Below the pieces are notes generated by a model. That model was not told the origin of the DNA, searched no databases, and saw only the letters and a list, made by a program, of their open reading frames with translations. Source: Amycolatopsis pretoriensis (GTDB taxonomy: Bacteria; Actinomycetota; Actinomycetes; Mycobacteriales; Pseudonocardiaceae). Taken from it: a stretch of DNA of 64,000 bases. The stretch is from assembly GCF_900107925.1 (NCBI RefSeq), contig NZ_FNUJ01000002.1, positions 682,001 to 746,000 on the forward strand, in the 5' to 3' direction. Both the position numbers and the translations under genes were made by a program. Of the stretch, positions 33,735 through 42,854 are shown one piece after another (within the stretch, counting starts at the first letter, position 1; the number at the start of each line of letters is the position of its first letter).

Positions 33735-34889
33735 TCACCAGTGCGGAGCGCGGGGCATCCACCGCGGGATGCCGCCTTCGGCGTTGCGGCCCTTCTCCAG
33801 GAACGCGATGTTGTGGTAGACGTGCATGCCGACCAGACCGGCTTCGGTCGCCGACGGCTCGCCAGCAGTATCGCGTGACGGCTCGCCGTCGCTGTCCCGC
33901 TCCTGGTGGTGCAGATCGTCCAGCAACGTCTTCAGCAACCCGAGCATCGTCGTGGGCACGCCGAAGTCGCGGTCGTCACCGCCGTAGCCGGGCAGGTACG
34001 AGGTCCACAGGTCCTCGATCACGTAGAAGCCGCCGGAGCGCACGTACGGGAACAGCGCCCGGAACGACGTGAGCACGTGTTCGTTGATGTGGCTGCCGTC
34101 GTCGATCACGATGTCGAACGGGCCGTGCTCCTTGGCCAGCGCGTCGAGCTGGGCCGGGTCGTTCTGGTCACCGCGCACCACGGTCAGCCGCGGTCCGGAG
34201 AACCGGGACTTGTCGAAGTAGTCGAGCCCGAACACCGAGGCCCGCGGGAAGTAGCGGCGCCACATCTTCAGCGAACCGCCCCCGGACTCCTCGTTCTCGT
34301 AGCCGCCGACGCCGATTTCCAGCAACCGCACCGGTTCCTCGCGCAGCGGCGCGAAGTGCCGCTCGTAGTGCTGGGTGAACCAGTGCGTCTGGCCCCACTT
34401 GTCCGAGCCGTACCGGACGGCCAGCGCACCCAGGTCCGGCGCCCGCGCCGACAGCGCCGCGGTGAGGGTGGCCGACGCCGCGGCGATGGAGGGCTGGCGT
34501 TCGCGGGGCGGGAAGTGGGTGTCCATCGCGGTCGCCAGTTCGTAGGCGCGGGAGGGCGACGAGCGCCCGCGCGAGGGCCCCCACAGTTCGGTGATCAGCT
34601 CCTCGGCGTCGTACCGCAGCCGGACTTCGCAGCCGGGGTGCAGGCCCGGCAGCACGCGCACCGGCTCGCCGGCCCGCAGTACCCACGTGTGATCCGCGGT
34701 CTCCCGGCCGTCCGAAACGGACAGTCCGATGTGGATTTCCAGCGGGTTCGAAGGCGGGTCGAGCCGCAGCGTCCACTCGGCCACCGCGAGCTCGGCGACC
34801 CGGGCGAGACCGAGCTTGTCCAGCGCCGCGCGGATCTCGTCCGGACGGCCGCTCGCGGCCCGGATCAGGGATTCGATGTCAGGGGTCAC
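33735..34889 (-). CDS. MycE-like sugar O-methyltransferase
   Basis: The protein has 384 residues from GTG 34889, which overlaps the NRPS stop (GTGA). An N-terminal auxiliary domain (about 1-140) precedes a catalytic domain with RLLEIGVGGYENEESGGG, FGLDYFDKS, and the metal/SAM motif IVIDDGSHINEH. This is the layout of MycE, TylE and ElmM-type deoxysugar O-methyltransferases, which need Mg. A Glu/Asp-rich insert (SDGEPSRDTAGEPSAT) near residue 340 comes from a small internal duplication. Its place at the end of a four-glycosyltransferase operon fits methylation of an attached sugar. Confidence 0.87.
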   Translation of the reverse strand: MTPDIESLIRAASGRPDEIRAALDKLGLARVAELAVAEWTLRLDPPSNPLEIHIGLSVSDGRETADHTWVLRAGEPVRVLPGLHPGCEVRLRYDAEELITELWGPSRGRSSPSRAYELATAMDTHFPPRERQPSIAAASATLTAALSARAPDLGALAVRYGSDKWGQTHWFTQHYERHFAPLREEPVRLLEIGVGGYENEESGGGSLKMWRRYFPRASVFGLDYFDKSRFSGPRLTVVRGDQNDPAQLDALAKEHGPFDIVIDDGSHINEHVLTSFRALFPYVRSGGFYVIEDLWTSYLPGYGGDDRDFGVPTTMLGLLKTLLDDLHHQERDSDGEPSRDTAGEPSATEAGLVGMHVYHNIAFLEKGRNAEGGIPRWMPRAPHW

Positions 34890-37800
34890 AGTTGTCCCTC
34901 CAGTGCACGGACGACCTGCGTCACGTGGTCGATGAGCCGGACGGCGAGCCCGCGGGCCCGCTCCTCGCCGATCGCGTCGGTCCGGTACCGCAGCACCCCG
35001 CCGACGGCCGGGTGCGGCCACAGTTCCAAGGTGATCTCCGGCAGGGAGTTGCGCGGCGGCACGCGGACCAGTTCGGCCCGCGCGTCGCCGAACCGCACCG
35101 CCGCCGGGGGCATCTCCTCCTGCAGCAGGTAGGCCTGCAGCAGCGGATGCCGCTGGTGGCCCTCGGGGATCGCCGGCATCACCGCGGCGAGCGGCACCAG
35201 CGGGGGCCGCATCACCTCCTGCAGCTGCCGCGCGGCCGCCGCGGCGAGCTCGGCCGGGTCGTCGATGTCGGCGGGCGGGCGCATCGGGACCATGCTCGCG
35301 AGGCACCCGATGACGTCGCCGGCCTCCTCGGTGAACCGCCCGGTGGTCGGCAGCGCGACCGCCGGTGACGGCTCGCCGGTCAGCTCCCGCAGGAGCAGCA
35401 CGTAGGCCGCGTAGAAGATGGCCATCACGGTGCCGCCGACCGCGGCGGCGGCCCGGCCGACCGCCGGCAGCAGCACCTCGTCGATGTCGAGGCCGACCTC
35501 GGCCGCCGGCCCGCCCCACGGCCGGGGGCCGGGCAGCGGGAAGCGCAGCTCCGGCGCGTCGGCCATGGTCGTCTGCTTGGTGTAGACCGCGAGCGGGTAC
35601 CGGTCGCGGTACTGCTCCCACTGCTCGGCCGAAACCCGGTAGTAGCTGGCCGGCCACTCGGCCAGGCCGGGCCGCCCGGCGCGGAAGGCGTCGTAGGCGC
35701 GGACCAGGTCCGCGGCGAAGACCTGGCCGGACCACCCGTCGAACGAGATGTGGTGGATGCCCACGGCGAGCACCGATTCGGTCGCCGACACCGGGTAGTA
35801 CGCGGCCCGGATGGGGAAGTCGGCGCTCAGGTCGAACGGGCGCATGACCCAGGTGCACGCGTCGCGGACCGCGTCCGCCATCGTGGCCGCCGGGCGGTCG
35901 GTCAGCAGCCCGGCCAGTTCGGCGGCCGGGTGGATCCGCACCTTCGGCGTCCGGCCGCCCTCGGCGAACCGGGCCCGAAGCACCTCGTGCCGGGCGACGA
36001 CGTGGTCGAGCGCCCGGGCGAGCGCGGTCTCGTCGACGGCACCGCTGATCCGGTAGATCACCGGCACGACGGCTTCTTCGAGGTGGCCCGCCTGCTTCTG
36101 GGCGTGCCAGAACTCGGCGACGGTGAACGGGATGTGGTCCGGCTCGTACGCGGTCTCCGGGCCGGGGTCGTCGTGGCCGGCGACGCCGGGCTCGAGGGCC
36201 GGCGCCGCGGCCACGGCCGCGGCGATGGCCCGCGGAGTGCGCGCGGCGAGGATGTCGGGCACCACGACCAGCCGGCCGAACAGCGCACCGATCCGCGTGG
36301 AGATGCGGATCGCGGTGAGCGACGTGGCGCCCCGGTCGAAGATGTCGTCGTCGACGGCCACCCGGTAGCCGAGCACCTCGGAGGCGACCTCCCGCAGGGT
36401 GGCTTCGAGGCCCACGCCGTCGTCGGCGGACGCCGAGGTGCCCGCGCCCGCCGCTTCGGCGAGGGCTCGCTGGTCGAGCTTCCCGTTGGGCAGCTTGGGG
36501 AACTCCGCCACGGCGACGACGACGTCGGGGACGAAGCCGGCGGGCAGGACCGCCGCGACGGCCTTGCGCACCAGCTCGGGCGGCACGCCCTCGCCGACGT
36601 AGAACGCGGCCAGGCTGGTCTTCACCGCTCCGTCGAACGGCAGCGGCACCACCACGCCCGCGCCGACCCCGGGCACCGCCTCGACGATCCGCTCGACCTC
36701 CTCGGCTTCGATCCGGACCCCGCGGACCTTGAGCTGCCGGTCGCGGCGGCCGACGAACACCAGCCGGCCCGCTTCGTCGAGCCGCGCCAGGTCGCCGGTG
36801 AAGTACGCCCTGCGGGGCACCCCGTCCAGGTCCAGCGTGGCGAACCGTTTCGCCGTCTCGGCTTCGTCGCCGACGTACCCGAAGCACACGCCGTCGCCGA
36901 CCGTCACGATCTCGCCGGTCCGCCCGGCCGGGACGATCCGGCGGGCCTCGTCGAGCAGGTACACCGAAGTGTTCACCGACGGGGTGCCGATCGGGACCTC
37001 GTCGCCGAAGTCCGGGTCCGTGGTGGCCCACGCGGTGGTGCTCACCGTGTTCTCCACGGGTCCGTAGGCGTTGACCACCCGCAGGCCGGGGTGCGCGCGC
37101 AGGCACCGCTTGACGTGCGCGGCCGAAGCCCGCTCGCCGCCGACGAACAGCACCCGCGCGCCGGCGAAGCACTCGACGTCGTCGTCCACCAGCGCGTTGA
37201 ACAGTGTCGACGCCATCGCGATGAGCGTCACGCCCTCGCCGATCCGCGCGCGCACCTGCGGGCCGCTCAGGTGCCCGCCGTCGTGGAGCACGGCGGTGCC
37301 GCCCTTGATCAACGGCACCCAGAGCTCGAACGCGAACACGTCCCACGCCGGGTTCGCCTGCTGGAGCGAGACGATCCGGCCGTCGTGCCCGTGCCGCCGG
37401 TCGAGGGCGGTGCGGGCGACGCCGCTGTGCGGCGCGAGCGCGGCCTTCGGCACGCCGGTGCTGCCGGAGGTCAGGAACACGCAGAACGGCGCCGTGCCGT
37501 CGAGTCCGTGCGCGGGCACCGGTGCCCCGCCCGGCAGCGCGTCGATGTCCAGTGTGGACACTCCGGCGAACGGCTCGGGGCTCAGCAGCAGCTTCGCCCC
37601 GGTCCGCTCGATCAGCTGCCGCACCCGGTCCAGCGGCCAGTCCGGGGGCGCGCAGGCGTAGGCGGCGCCGGTGCGCAGCACGCCGAGCAGCACCGCGACC
37701 AGGCGCGGGGTGCGCGGCGCCCGGACCGCCACGATGTCACCCGGGCCGACCCCGGCCGCCGCCAGCGCCGAGGCCGCCACCGCGGCCTCCGCCACGAGCT

Positions 37801-37948
37801 CGGCGTAGGTCACTTCGGTTTCCCGCCACCGCAGCGCCACCGCGTCACCGCAGCGCTCGGCGGTGCGCGCGACCAGCTCTTCGATGCGCGCGCCGCCGGA
37901 ATACTCCTCCCGGGGACCGTGCAGCACGGACAGCGTCTCTGTGGTCAT
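34886..37948 (-). CDS. NRPS module fragment: adenylation-thiolation-condensation (A-PCP-C)
   Basis: The protein has 1020 residues from ATG 37948 (AAGGAGG upstream). A domain: FLTSGSTGVPKAAL (A3), NAYGPVEN (A5), YFTGDLAR (A7), VRGVRIEAEEVE (A8), and NGKLDQRAL (A10 Lys). The PCP (about 545) has DIFDRGATSLTAIRI. The C domain (about 615-1020) has an intact HHISFDG. There is no thioesterase, so the terminal C domain must pass its product on. My pocket reading is about D-V-F-A-F-G-A-V-S-K, unassigned. It follows four glycosyltransferase genes and precedes a sugar methyltransferase. Aminoacylation of a sugar or the aglycone is a reasonable guess. Confidence 0.9.
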   Translation of the reverse strand: MTTETLSVLHGPREEYSGGARIEELVARTAERCGDAVALRWRETEVTYAELVAEAAVAASALAAAGVGPGDIVAVRAPRTPRLVAVLLGVLRTGAAYACAPPDWPLDRVRQLIERTGAKLLLSPEPFAGVSTLDIDALPGGAPVPAHGLDGTAPFCVFLTSGSTGVPKAALAPHSGVARTALDRRHGHDGRIVSLQQANPAWDVFAFELWVPLIKGGTAVLHDGGHLSGPQVRARIGEGVTLIAMASTLFNALVDDDVECFAGARVLFVGGERASAAHVKRCLRAHPGLRVVNAYGPVENTVSTTAWATTDPDFGDEVPIGTPSVNTSVYLLDEARRIVPAGRTGEIVTVGDGVCFGYVGDEAETAKRFATLDLDGVPRRAYFTGDLARLDEAGRLVFVGRRDRQLKVRGVRIEAEEVERIVEAVPGVGAGVVVPLPFDGAVKTSLAAFYVGEGVPPELVRKAVAAVLPAGFVPDVVVAVAEFPKLPNGKLDQRALAEAAGAGTSASADDGVGLEATLREVASEVLGYRVAVDDDIFDRGATSLTAIRISTRIGALFGRLVVVPDILAARTPRAIAAAVAAAPALEPGVAGHDDPGPETAYEPDHIPFTVAEFWHAQKQAGHLEEAVVPVIYRISGAVDETALARALDHVVARHEVLRARFAEGGRTPKVRIHPAAELAGLLTDRPAATMADAVRDACTWVMRPFDLSADFPIRAAYYPVSATESVLAVGIHHISFDGWSGQVFAADLVRAYDAFRAGRPGLAEWPASYYRVSAEQWEQYRDRYPLAVYTKQTTMADAPELRFPLPGPRPWGGPAAEVGLDIDEVLLPAVGRAAAAVGGTVMAIFYAAYVLLLRELTGEPSPAVALPTTGRFTEEAGDVIGCLASMVPMRPPADIDDPAELAAAAARQLQEVMRPPLVPLAAVMPAIPEGHQRHPLLQAYLLQEEMPPAAVRFGDARAELVRVPPRNSLPEITLELWPHPAVGGVLRYRTDAIGEERARGLAVRLIDHVTQVVRALEGQL

Positions 37949-37992
37949 CTGTTCCTCCTTGGCGGCTTGGCGGCCATCCTCGGCGCCCGGCC

Positions 37993-39186
37993 TCAAGCGG
38001 CGGTCGACGGCGCTTCGCGCGGCGGCAGCCGGGCGGCGATCTGGTTCGGGGTGGGCAGCTCGTGCAGCTCGGCCGAAAGCTTCCGGGCGCCGTCGTCGAG
38101 GGAACCGGCCAGGACGGCGGCCACCTTTTCGGTCAGGAGCTCCTCGAAACCGTCGCCGGGGAAGACGAAGTCGGCCGCGCCGGCCGCGGCGAGCTGACGG
38201 GCGTTGAGGATCAGGTCCGCGCGCTGGGGCACGACGACCTGGGGCACCCCGGCGGCGACCGCCGTCAGGAGCGTGCCGAGGCCGCCTTGGGAGACGACCG
38301 CGTCGCAGGTCGGCAGCAGCGCGTGGAACGGCAGTCCCCGCACGACCCGCACGTTCGGCGCGACCGCCTCGATCACGTCCCCTTCGGCCGCCGGCACCGC
38401 GGCCAGCACCTCGACGCCGAGCCCGGCGAGGGCTTCGACGACCCGGCCGGTGACCACGAGCTCCTTGTCGAACCGGCCGTTCGACATGCCCCAGGTGACG
38501 CAGACCCGCTTGCCGCGCCGCGGTTCGGTCAGCCAGCCGGGCAGCTTCCCCGGGCCGTTGTAGGGCACGTACCGCATGGGCAGCCGGGTCACCTCCGGCA
38601 CGCCGGGGACCGGCCCGCCCGCCACCACCTGCACGCTCGGCGGGCACGGGTCGACGGTGACCTCCCCGAGCGGCTCCACCCCCGGCAGGCCCCACCGGGC
38701 GCACAGGTCCGCCAGTGCTTCGTCTTCGAACTCCCGGGTGAGGCAGGCGTAGTCGATCCCCCAGGTGTGCCGGACCGCGGGCACGCCGAGCAGCCGCGCC
38801 ACGATCGGCCCGGCGTACGTCGTCGCCTCGAACACCACCAGGTCCGGCTGCCACGCGCGGGCGAAGTCGTGGAGCCCGCCGGTCATCGCCTCGGCGGCCG
38901 CGACCCCGAGCCAGCAGTTGCGCGGCCCGAACCGGCGCATGTCGGCCCACTCCACGAGCTGGGCGTCGTGCCGGCGCGCCCGCTGGACGTACTTCCCCAT
39001 CATCGCGGCGGTGTCGACGTCGGCGCCGACCGCGACCGCGGGCAGGCCGGTGCCCCGCACCGTCGGCACCAGTCCCGGCTGGGTCGCCACGACCACCTCG
39101 TGCCCCGCCGCGCGCAACGACCACGCCAGCGGCACCATCGGGTAGAGGTGGGTCGTCCAGTTCCACAAGGTGAACATCACCCGCAC
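37993..39186 (-). CDS. GT1-family glycosyltransferase (GT-2 of 9)
   Basis: The protein has 397 residues. GTG 39186 is chosen because it gives VRVMFTLWNWTTHLYPM, aligning with the MRVL start of the paralogues; an internal ATG at 39177 would lose three residues. The catalytic-base His is present (TTH). The acceptor side has HTWGIDYACL and TVDPCPPSVQ, the donor loop SQGGLGT. It is the near twin of the protein at 23996-25165, which has lost this His, so these are a duplicated pair. Overlaps GT-3 by 10 bases. Confidence 0.92.
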   Translation of the reverse strand: MRVMFTLWNWTTHLYPMVPLAWSLRAAGHEVVVATQPGLVPTVRGTGLPAVAVGADVDTAAMMGKYVQRARRHDAQLVEWADMRRFGPRNCWLGVAAAEAMTGGLHDFARAWQPDLVVFEATTYAGPIVARLLGVPAVRHTWGIDYACLTREFEDEALADLCARWGLPGVEPLGEVTVDPCPPSVQVVAGGPVPGVPEVTRLPMRYVPYNGPGKLPGWLTEPRRGKRVCVTWGMSNGRFDKELVVTGRVVEALAGLGVEVLAAVPAAEGDVIEAVAPNVRVVRGLPFHALLPTCDAVVSQGGLGTLLTAVAAGVPQVVVPQRADLILNARQLAAAGAADFVFPGDGFEELLTEKVAAVLAGSLDDGARKLSAELHELPTPNQIAARLPPREAPSTAA

Positions 39187-40370
39187 GTGCCACTCCCCTT
39201 CGCCCCGGCCAGTTCCGGCAGCCTGGTGACCACTTCGGACAGTGCCGGCTGGGCGGCGGCCTCCTCGGCCAGGCCCGCCGCGGCCTTCTCGTACGACGCC
39301 GAACCGAGCACCCGCTCGACGGCGTCCCGGACGGACTCCGCGCTCGCGGCGTCGAGCGGGATCAGCTCCCCCGCGCCGCCGTCCGCGACCGCGCGGGCGT
39401 TGAGCACGTGTTCGCCGAAGTGCGGCACGCAGACCTGCGGCACACCCGCCGTGATCGCCGACGCGACCGCGCCGGCGCCCCCTTGGGAGACGATCAGGTC
39501 GCAGCTGGGCAGCAGCAGGTGCAGCGGCAGGTTCTCGGCCACCCGGACGTTCGCCGGGAGCACCCCGAGCCGTTCGCGGTCCCGGGGTGACACCGCGCAG
39601 ACGACCTCGGCGTCGACCCCGGTGAAGGCGTCCAGCACCTTGTCCACCCCGAACGCGCGTTCGCCGAGCACGTGCGCGATGGTGCCCCAGGTGACGCAGA
39701 TCCGCTTGCGGCGCTTCGGTTCGAGCAACCAGCGCGGCGCGACGCCGGAACCGTTGTAGGGCAGGTGGCGGGCGAAGAACCGGTGCACGTCGTCGTGGCG
39801 CTGCAGGCTCGGCGGGCACGGGTCCAGCGTCGCCACCCCCAGCACGTCGACGTCGTCGAGGCCGAGCGCGGCCCGGTGGGCGGCGAGCGCCCGCGGCGCG
39901 AACCCGGTGAGGTACGAGCTGTAGTCCGCGCCCCAGATCTGGCGCACCGCGGGCACCCCGCACGCGGCCGCGGCGAGCGGCCCGGCGTAGGTGACCGCGT
40001 CGAACACCATGAGGTCCGGTTTCCACCGGCGGACGAGCGCGACCAGGTCGTCCTGCATGACCTTCGCGATGAGCGCGTAGACGGACAGGGGCTGTTCACC
40101 CGCCGCGCGGGCGGCCTCCCAGTCGGTCAGCTCGCCCGCCGCGGCCTCGTCGGCCAGCGGCGAGGCCCAGTAGTACTTCTCGATGATCGGCAGCACGTCG
40201 AAGTCGGCTCCGACGGCGGCGGCCGGCAGACCGCCGCGGGTCACCCCGGGCACCGCGCCGGGCGGCACCGCGACGAGCACCTCGTGCCCGGCGGCCCGCA
40301 GGGACCACGCGATCGGCGTGAGCCAGAAGTAGTGCGTGGGCCAGGCCCACGAAGTCAGCAGGACGCGCAC
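39177..40370 (-). CDS. GT1-family glycosyltransferase (GT-3 of 9)
   Basis: The protein has 397 residues from GTG 40370 (GGAGG five bases upstream). It begins VRVLLTSWAWPTHYFWL with the catalytic His. The acceptor loop around 60-95 is longer than in the paralogues and rich in Trp/Tyr/Ala (KYYWASPLADEAAAGEL), which points to a different acceptor. The donor side has TLDPCPPSLQ, RHLPYNGSG, VTWGT and SQGGAGA. Third gene of the four-glycosyltransferase operon. The sugar and position transferred cannot be told. Confidence 0.92.
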   Translation of the reverse strand: MRVLLTSWAWPTHYFWLTPIAWSLRAAGHEVLVAVPPGAVPGVTRGGLPAAAVGADFDVLPIIEKYYWASPLADEAAAGELTDWEAARAAGEQPLSVYALIAKVMQDDLVALVRRWKPDLMVFDAVTYAGPLAAAACGVPAVRQIWGADYSSYLTGFAPRALAAHRAALGLDDVDVLGVATLDPCPPSLQRHDDVHRFFARHLPYNGSGVAPRWLLEPKRRKRICVTWGTIAHVLGERAFGVDKVLDAFTGVDAEVVCAVSPRDRERLGVLPANVRVAENLPLHLLLPSCDLIVSQGGAGAVASAITAGVPQVCVPHFGEHVLNARAVADGGAGELIPLDAASAESVRDAVERVLGSASYEKAAAGLAEEAAAQPALSEVVTRLPELAGAKGSGTCG

Positions 40371-40371
40371 G

Positions 40372-41490
40372 TCAGCCTCCCACCGCGGCGAGTAGCCCGG
40401 CGCCCGGGTCGGGCAGCGCGCGGGACTCCTCGCCCAGCGCGGCCGCGGCCGCGGTGAACGACGGGTCGTCCAGGAGTTCGGTGAGCGCGTCCCGGATCTG
40501 CCCGGTGGTCGCGCCGTCGGCGCCGACCCGCGCGCCCGCGCCCGCGCCGGCCAGCTGGGCCGCGTTCGTCTCCTGGTCCGGGATGAGCGGCAGGCACACC
40601 TGCGGCAGCCCGGCGAGCACGGTGGTGAGGGCACTGCCCGAGCCCCCCGGGTGGACCACCAGGTCGCAGCCCGGCAGCACCAAGTTGAGCGGCTGCATCA
40701 CGACGGTCTGCCAGGTCTTCGGGTACTCCGGGCCGAACGCCTCGGCGCCCGAGGTCGCGAACACGACGTCGAGCCCGAGGTCCGCGGCGGCGGCGAAGAC
40801 GAGCGCGGGCAGCGAGCCGGCCGCGCCGAACTTCCCGCTGGTCGTCCCCCAGGTCACGCACAGCCGGGGGACGTCGCCGCGGCCGCGGAGGCCGCGCTCG
40901 TAGACCCCGGTGCCGTTGTAGGGCCGGTACGCCGTCCGCACCGGGGTGTAGTCCACCGGCAGCTGCAGGCCCGGCGGGCACGGGTCGAGCGTCGGGGTGT
41001 CCCCGCTGACCACGCACGCGCCGGCGCCGAAACGTTCGTACAGGCCGGCGAAGGCGGTTTCCTCGAACATCCGCAGCGGGTAGGTGAAGTCGACGCCCCA
41101 CAGGTGCCGCACGGAAGGCACCCCGAGCGCGGCGGCGACGGCGGGGGCGGCGTAGGTCGTCGGGTCGTGCACGATGACGTCCGCGCGCCAGTCGCGGGCG
41201 AACCGGAGCAGGTCATCGGCCATCGCGTCGGCGACCGGGACGAACATGTCGAGCGGGGTCCGCCGCTCCCGGCGCGGTTTCGCACCGTCCATGAAGGACT
41301 TCATCCGCGGCGCGAGGTCGACGTCGGTGCCGATCCGGGCCACCGGCAGCCCGGTCCGGGCCGCCACCGGCACCAGCGACGGCGGGCAGGCGAGCACGAC
41401 CTCGTGCCCGGCGAGCCGCAGTCCCCACGCCGTCGGGACCATCGGGAACAGGTGCGAGGGCCAGGCCCACGACACGAACAGCAAGCGCAT
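40372..41490 (-). CDS. GT1-family glycosyltransferase (GT-4 of 9)
   Basis: The protein has 372 residues from ATG 41490 (GGAGG upstream); MRLLFVSWAWPSHLFPM keeps the catalytic His. It is among the shortest of the set and has basic residues in the acceptor loop (SFMDGAKPRRERRTP). The donor signature is VVHPGGSGSALT, with Pro in place of Gln of HQGG, and TLDPCPPGLQ precedes it. Its TGA lies one base before the GT-3 start, so translation is coupled. Specificity unknown. Confidence 0.92.
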   Translation of the reverse strand: MRLLFVSWAWPSHLFPMVPTAWGLRLAGHEVVLACPPSLVPVAARTGLPVARIGTDVDLAPRMKSFMDGAKPRRERRTPLDMFVPVADAMADDLLRFARDWRADVIVHDPTTYAAPAVAAALGVPSVRHLWGVDFTYPLRMFEETAFAGLYERFGAGACVVSGDTPTLDPCPPGLQLPVDYTPVRTAYRPYNGTGVYERGLRGRGDVPRLCVTWGTTSGKFGAAGSLPALVFAAAADLGLDVVFATSGAEAFGPEYPKTWQTVVMQPLNLVLPGCDLVVHPGGSGSALTTVLAGLPQVCLPLIPDQETNAAQLAGAGAGARVGADGATTGQIRDALTELLDDPSFTAAAAALGEESRALPDPGAGLLAAVGG

Positions 41491-41533
41491 ACGGCCTCCT
41501 CGGCCGGCGACGGCCGTCGGGTGATTCACGGGG

Positions 41534-42688
41534 TCACCGGCTGCCGGCCAGCGTCAGCAGTTCGCCGACCGTCTCGTCGAGCGTGGCCTGCGCGGCCACC
41601 TCGGACCGCAGCCGCCGGGCGGCGCCGGCGGCCGCCTCGTCGGCGAGGAGCGCGTCCAGTGCGGCCCGCACCGGCTCCGGGTCGTCGTCTTCGACCAGGA
41701 CACCGGCGCCGGTCGCGGCCAGCCGCTGGGCCGGCACGAGGTCGGTGAAGTACTCGGGCACCACGACCTGCGGGACGCCGGCGGCCACCGCGGTCATCAT
41801 GGTTCCGGCGCCCCCACGGGAGATCACCGCCGCGCAGCTCGGGAGCACCAGGTGCAGCGGCAGGTTCTCGACCAGGCGGACACCGGCGGGCAGGTCCCCG
41901 TCGAGCAGGTCGGTGCTCGGCACCGCGACCACGAGGTCGCGGTCCGGCCGGGCGATCGCCGCCACGAGCGCCCGCATCCGCCGCGCCGCGGCGGCCCATT
42001 CGTCCGGTCCCTTGAACTGCGGTGAGACGCCCCAGGTGAGGACCACCCGGGGGTGGCGCGGCTCGGCACACAGCCAGCCCGGCACGGTCCCGGTTCCGTT
42101 GTAGGGCACGTACCTCGTGCGCAGGACCCGGCCGGGCACGTCAACCTGCAACGACGGCGGGCACGGGTCCACGGTGAGGGTGCCGGCCGAGTCGAAGCCG
42201 CCGATCCCCAGTTTCCCGCACAGCTCGGCGAAAGCCAGGTTTTCGAAGGCCCGGGCCGGTGAGTGGAAGTCGATCCCCCACAGCACCCGCACGTGGGGCA
42301 GGCCGAGCTTGGTGGCCACCAGGGGCGCGGCGTAGGTCGTCGGTTCGTAGAGCACCAGGTCGGGTTCCCAGCCGCGGCAGAACGCCTCGAGGTCGCCGGC
42401 CATGTCCTCGGCGAGCGCGACCGACAGGCCGAGCCGCTTCCCGGTGCCGCGGCCCGGCTCCGGGCCGGGGCCCGGCCGGATCGGGCGCATGGCGCGGGCC
42501 AGCAGGGCGGTGTGGTCACCGTCGCCGCCGACGGACACCGCGGGCAGCCCCGCGCCGGTCACCGCGCCGGCCAGCCGGGGCTGCGTGGCGAACCTGACGT
42601 CGTGTCCCGCCGCGCGGAAGGCCCACCCGATCGGGACCAGGGGCCGCACGTGGGACGGCCAGGCCCACGAGACCAGCAGCACGCGCAC
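41534..42688 (-). CDS. GT1-family glycosyltransferase (GT-5 of 9)
   Basis: The protein has 384 residues from GTG 42688 (GGAGGTGA upstream); VRVLLVSWAWPSHVRPL holds the catalytic His. A Pro/Gly/Arg-rich insert (IRPGPGPEPGRGTGKR) sits in the acceptor loop at about 72-87. The donor region has TVDPCPPSLQ, YVPYNGTG, VLTWGV and SRGGAGT, with Arg in place of Gln. First gene of the leftward glycosyltransferase-NRPS-methyltransferase operon, divergent from GT-6 across 166 bp. Confidence 0.92.
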   Translation of the reverse strand: MRVLLVSWAWPSHVRPLVPIGWAFRAAGHDVRFATQPRLAGAVTGAGLPAVSVGGDGDHTALLARAMRPIRPGPGPEPGRGTGKRLGLSVALAEDMAGDLEAFCRGWEPDLVLYEPTTYAAPLVATKLGLPHVRVLWGIDFHSPARAFENLAFAELCGKLGIGGFDSAGTLTVDPCPPSLQVDVPGRVLRTRYVPYNGTGTVPGWLCAEPRHPRVVLTWGVSPQFKGPDEWAAAARRMRALVAAIARPDRDLVVAVPSTDLLDGDLPAGVRLVENLPLHLVLPSCAAVISRGGAGTMMTAVAAGVPQVVVPEYFTDLVPAQRLAATGAGVLVEDDDPEPVRAALDALLADEAAAGAARRLRSEVAAQATLDETVGELLTLAGSR

Positions 42689-42854
42689 GTCGGTTCACCT
42701 CCGCCCAGTAGTCGGGCCACCGTCGCGAGACCGGTTGGAGTCCGGGTCCAGGATGGGTGGGCCGGAGGCTCGCCGGTGTCGCGTCCCCCGGGCCGGTGGG
42801 CGGCGGCGAAGCAGGTTCGAGCCGTTCCCGAGCCGGGGAAGAGACCGTGCGGGC
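42689..42854. promoter_or_regulatory. Divergent promoter region between GT-5 and GT-6
   Basis: A 166-bp gap between two divergent glycosyltransferase starts must hold promoters for both transcripts. I see a weak GAGCCGGGGAAGAG purine-rich stretch before GT-6 and no clear -35/-10 elements. Confidence 0.4.
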
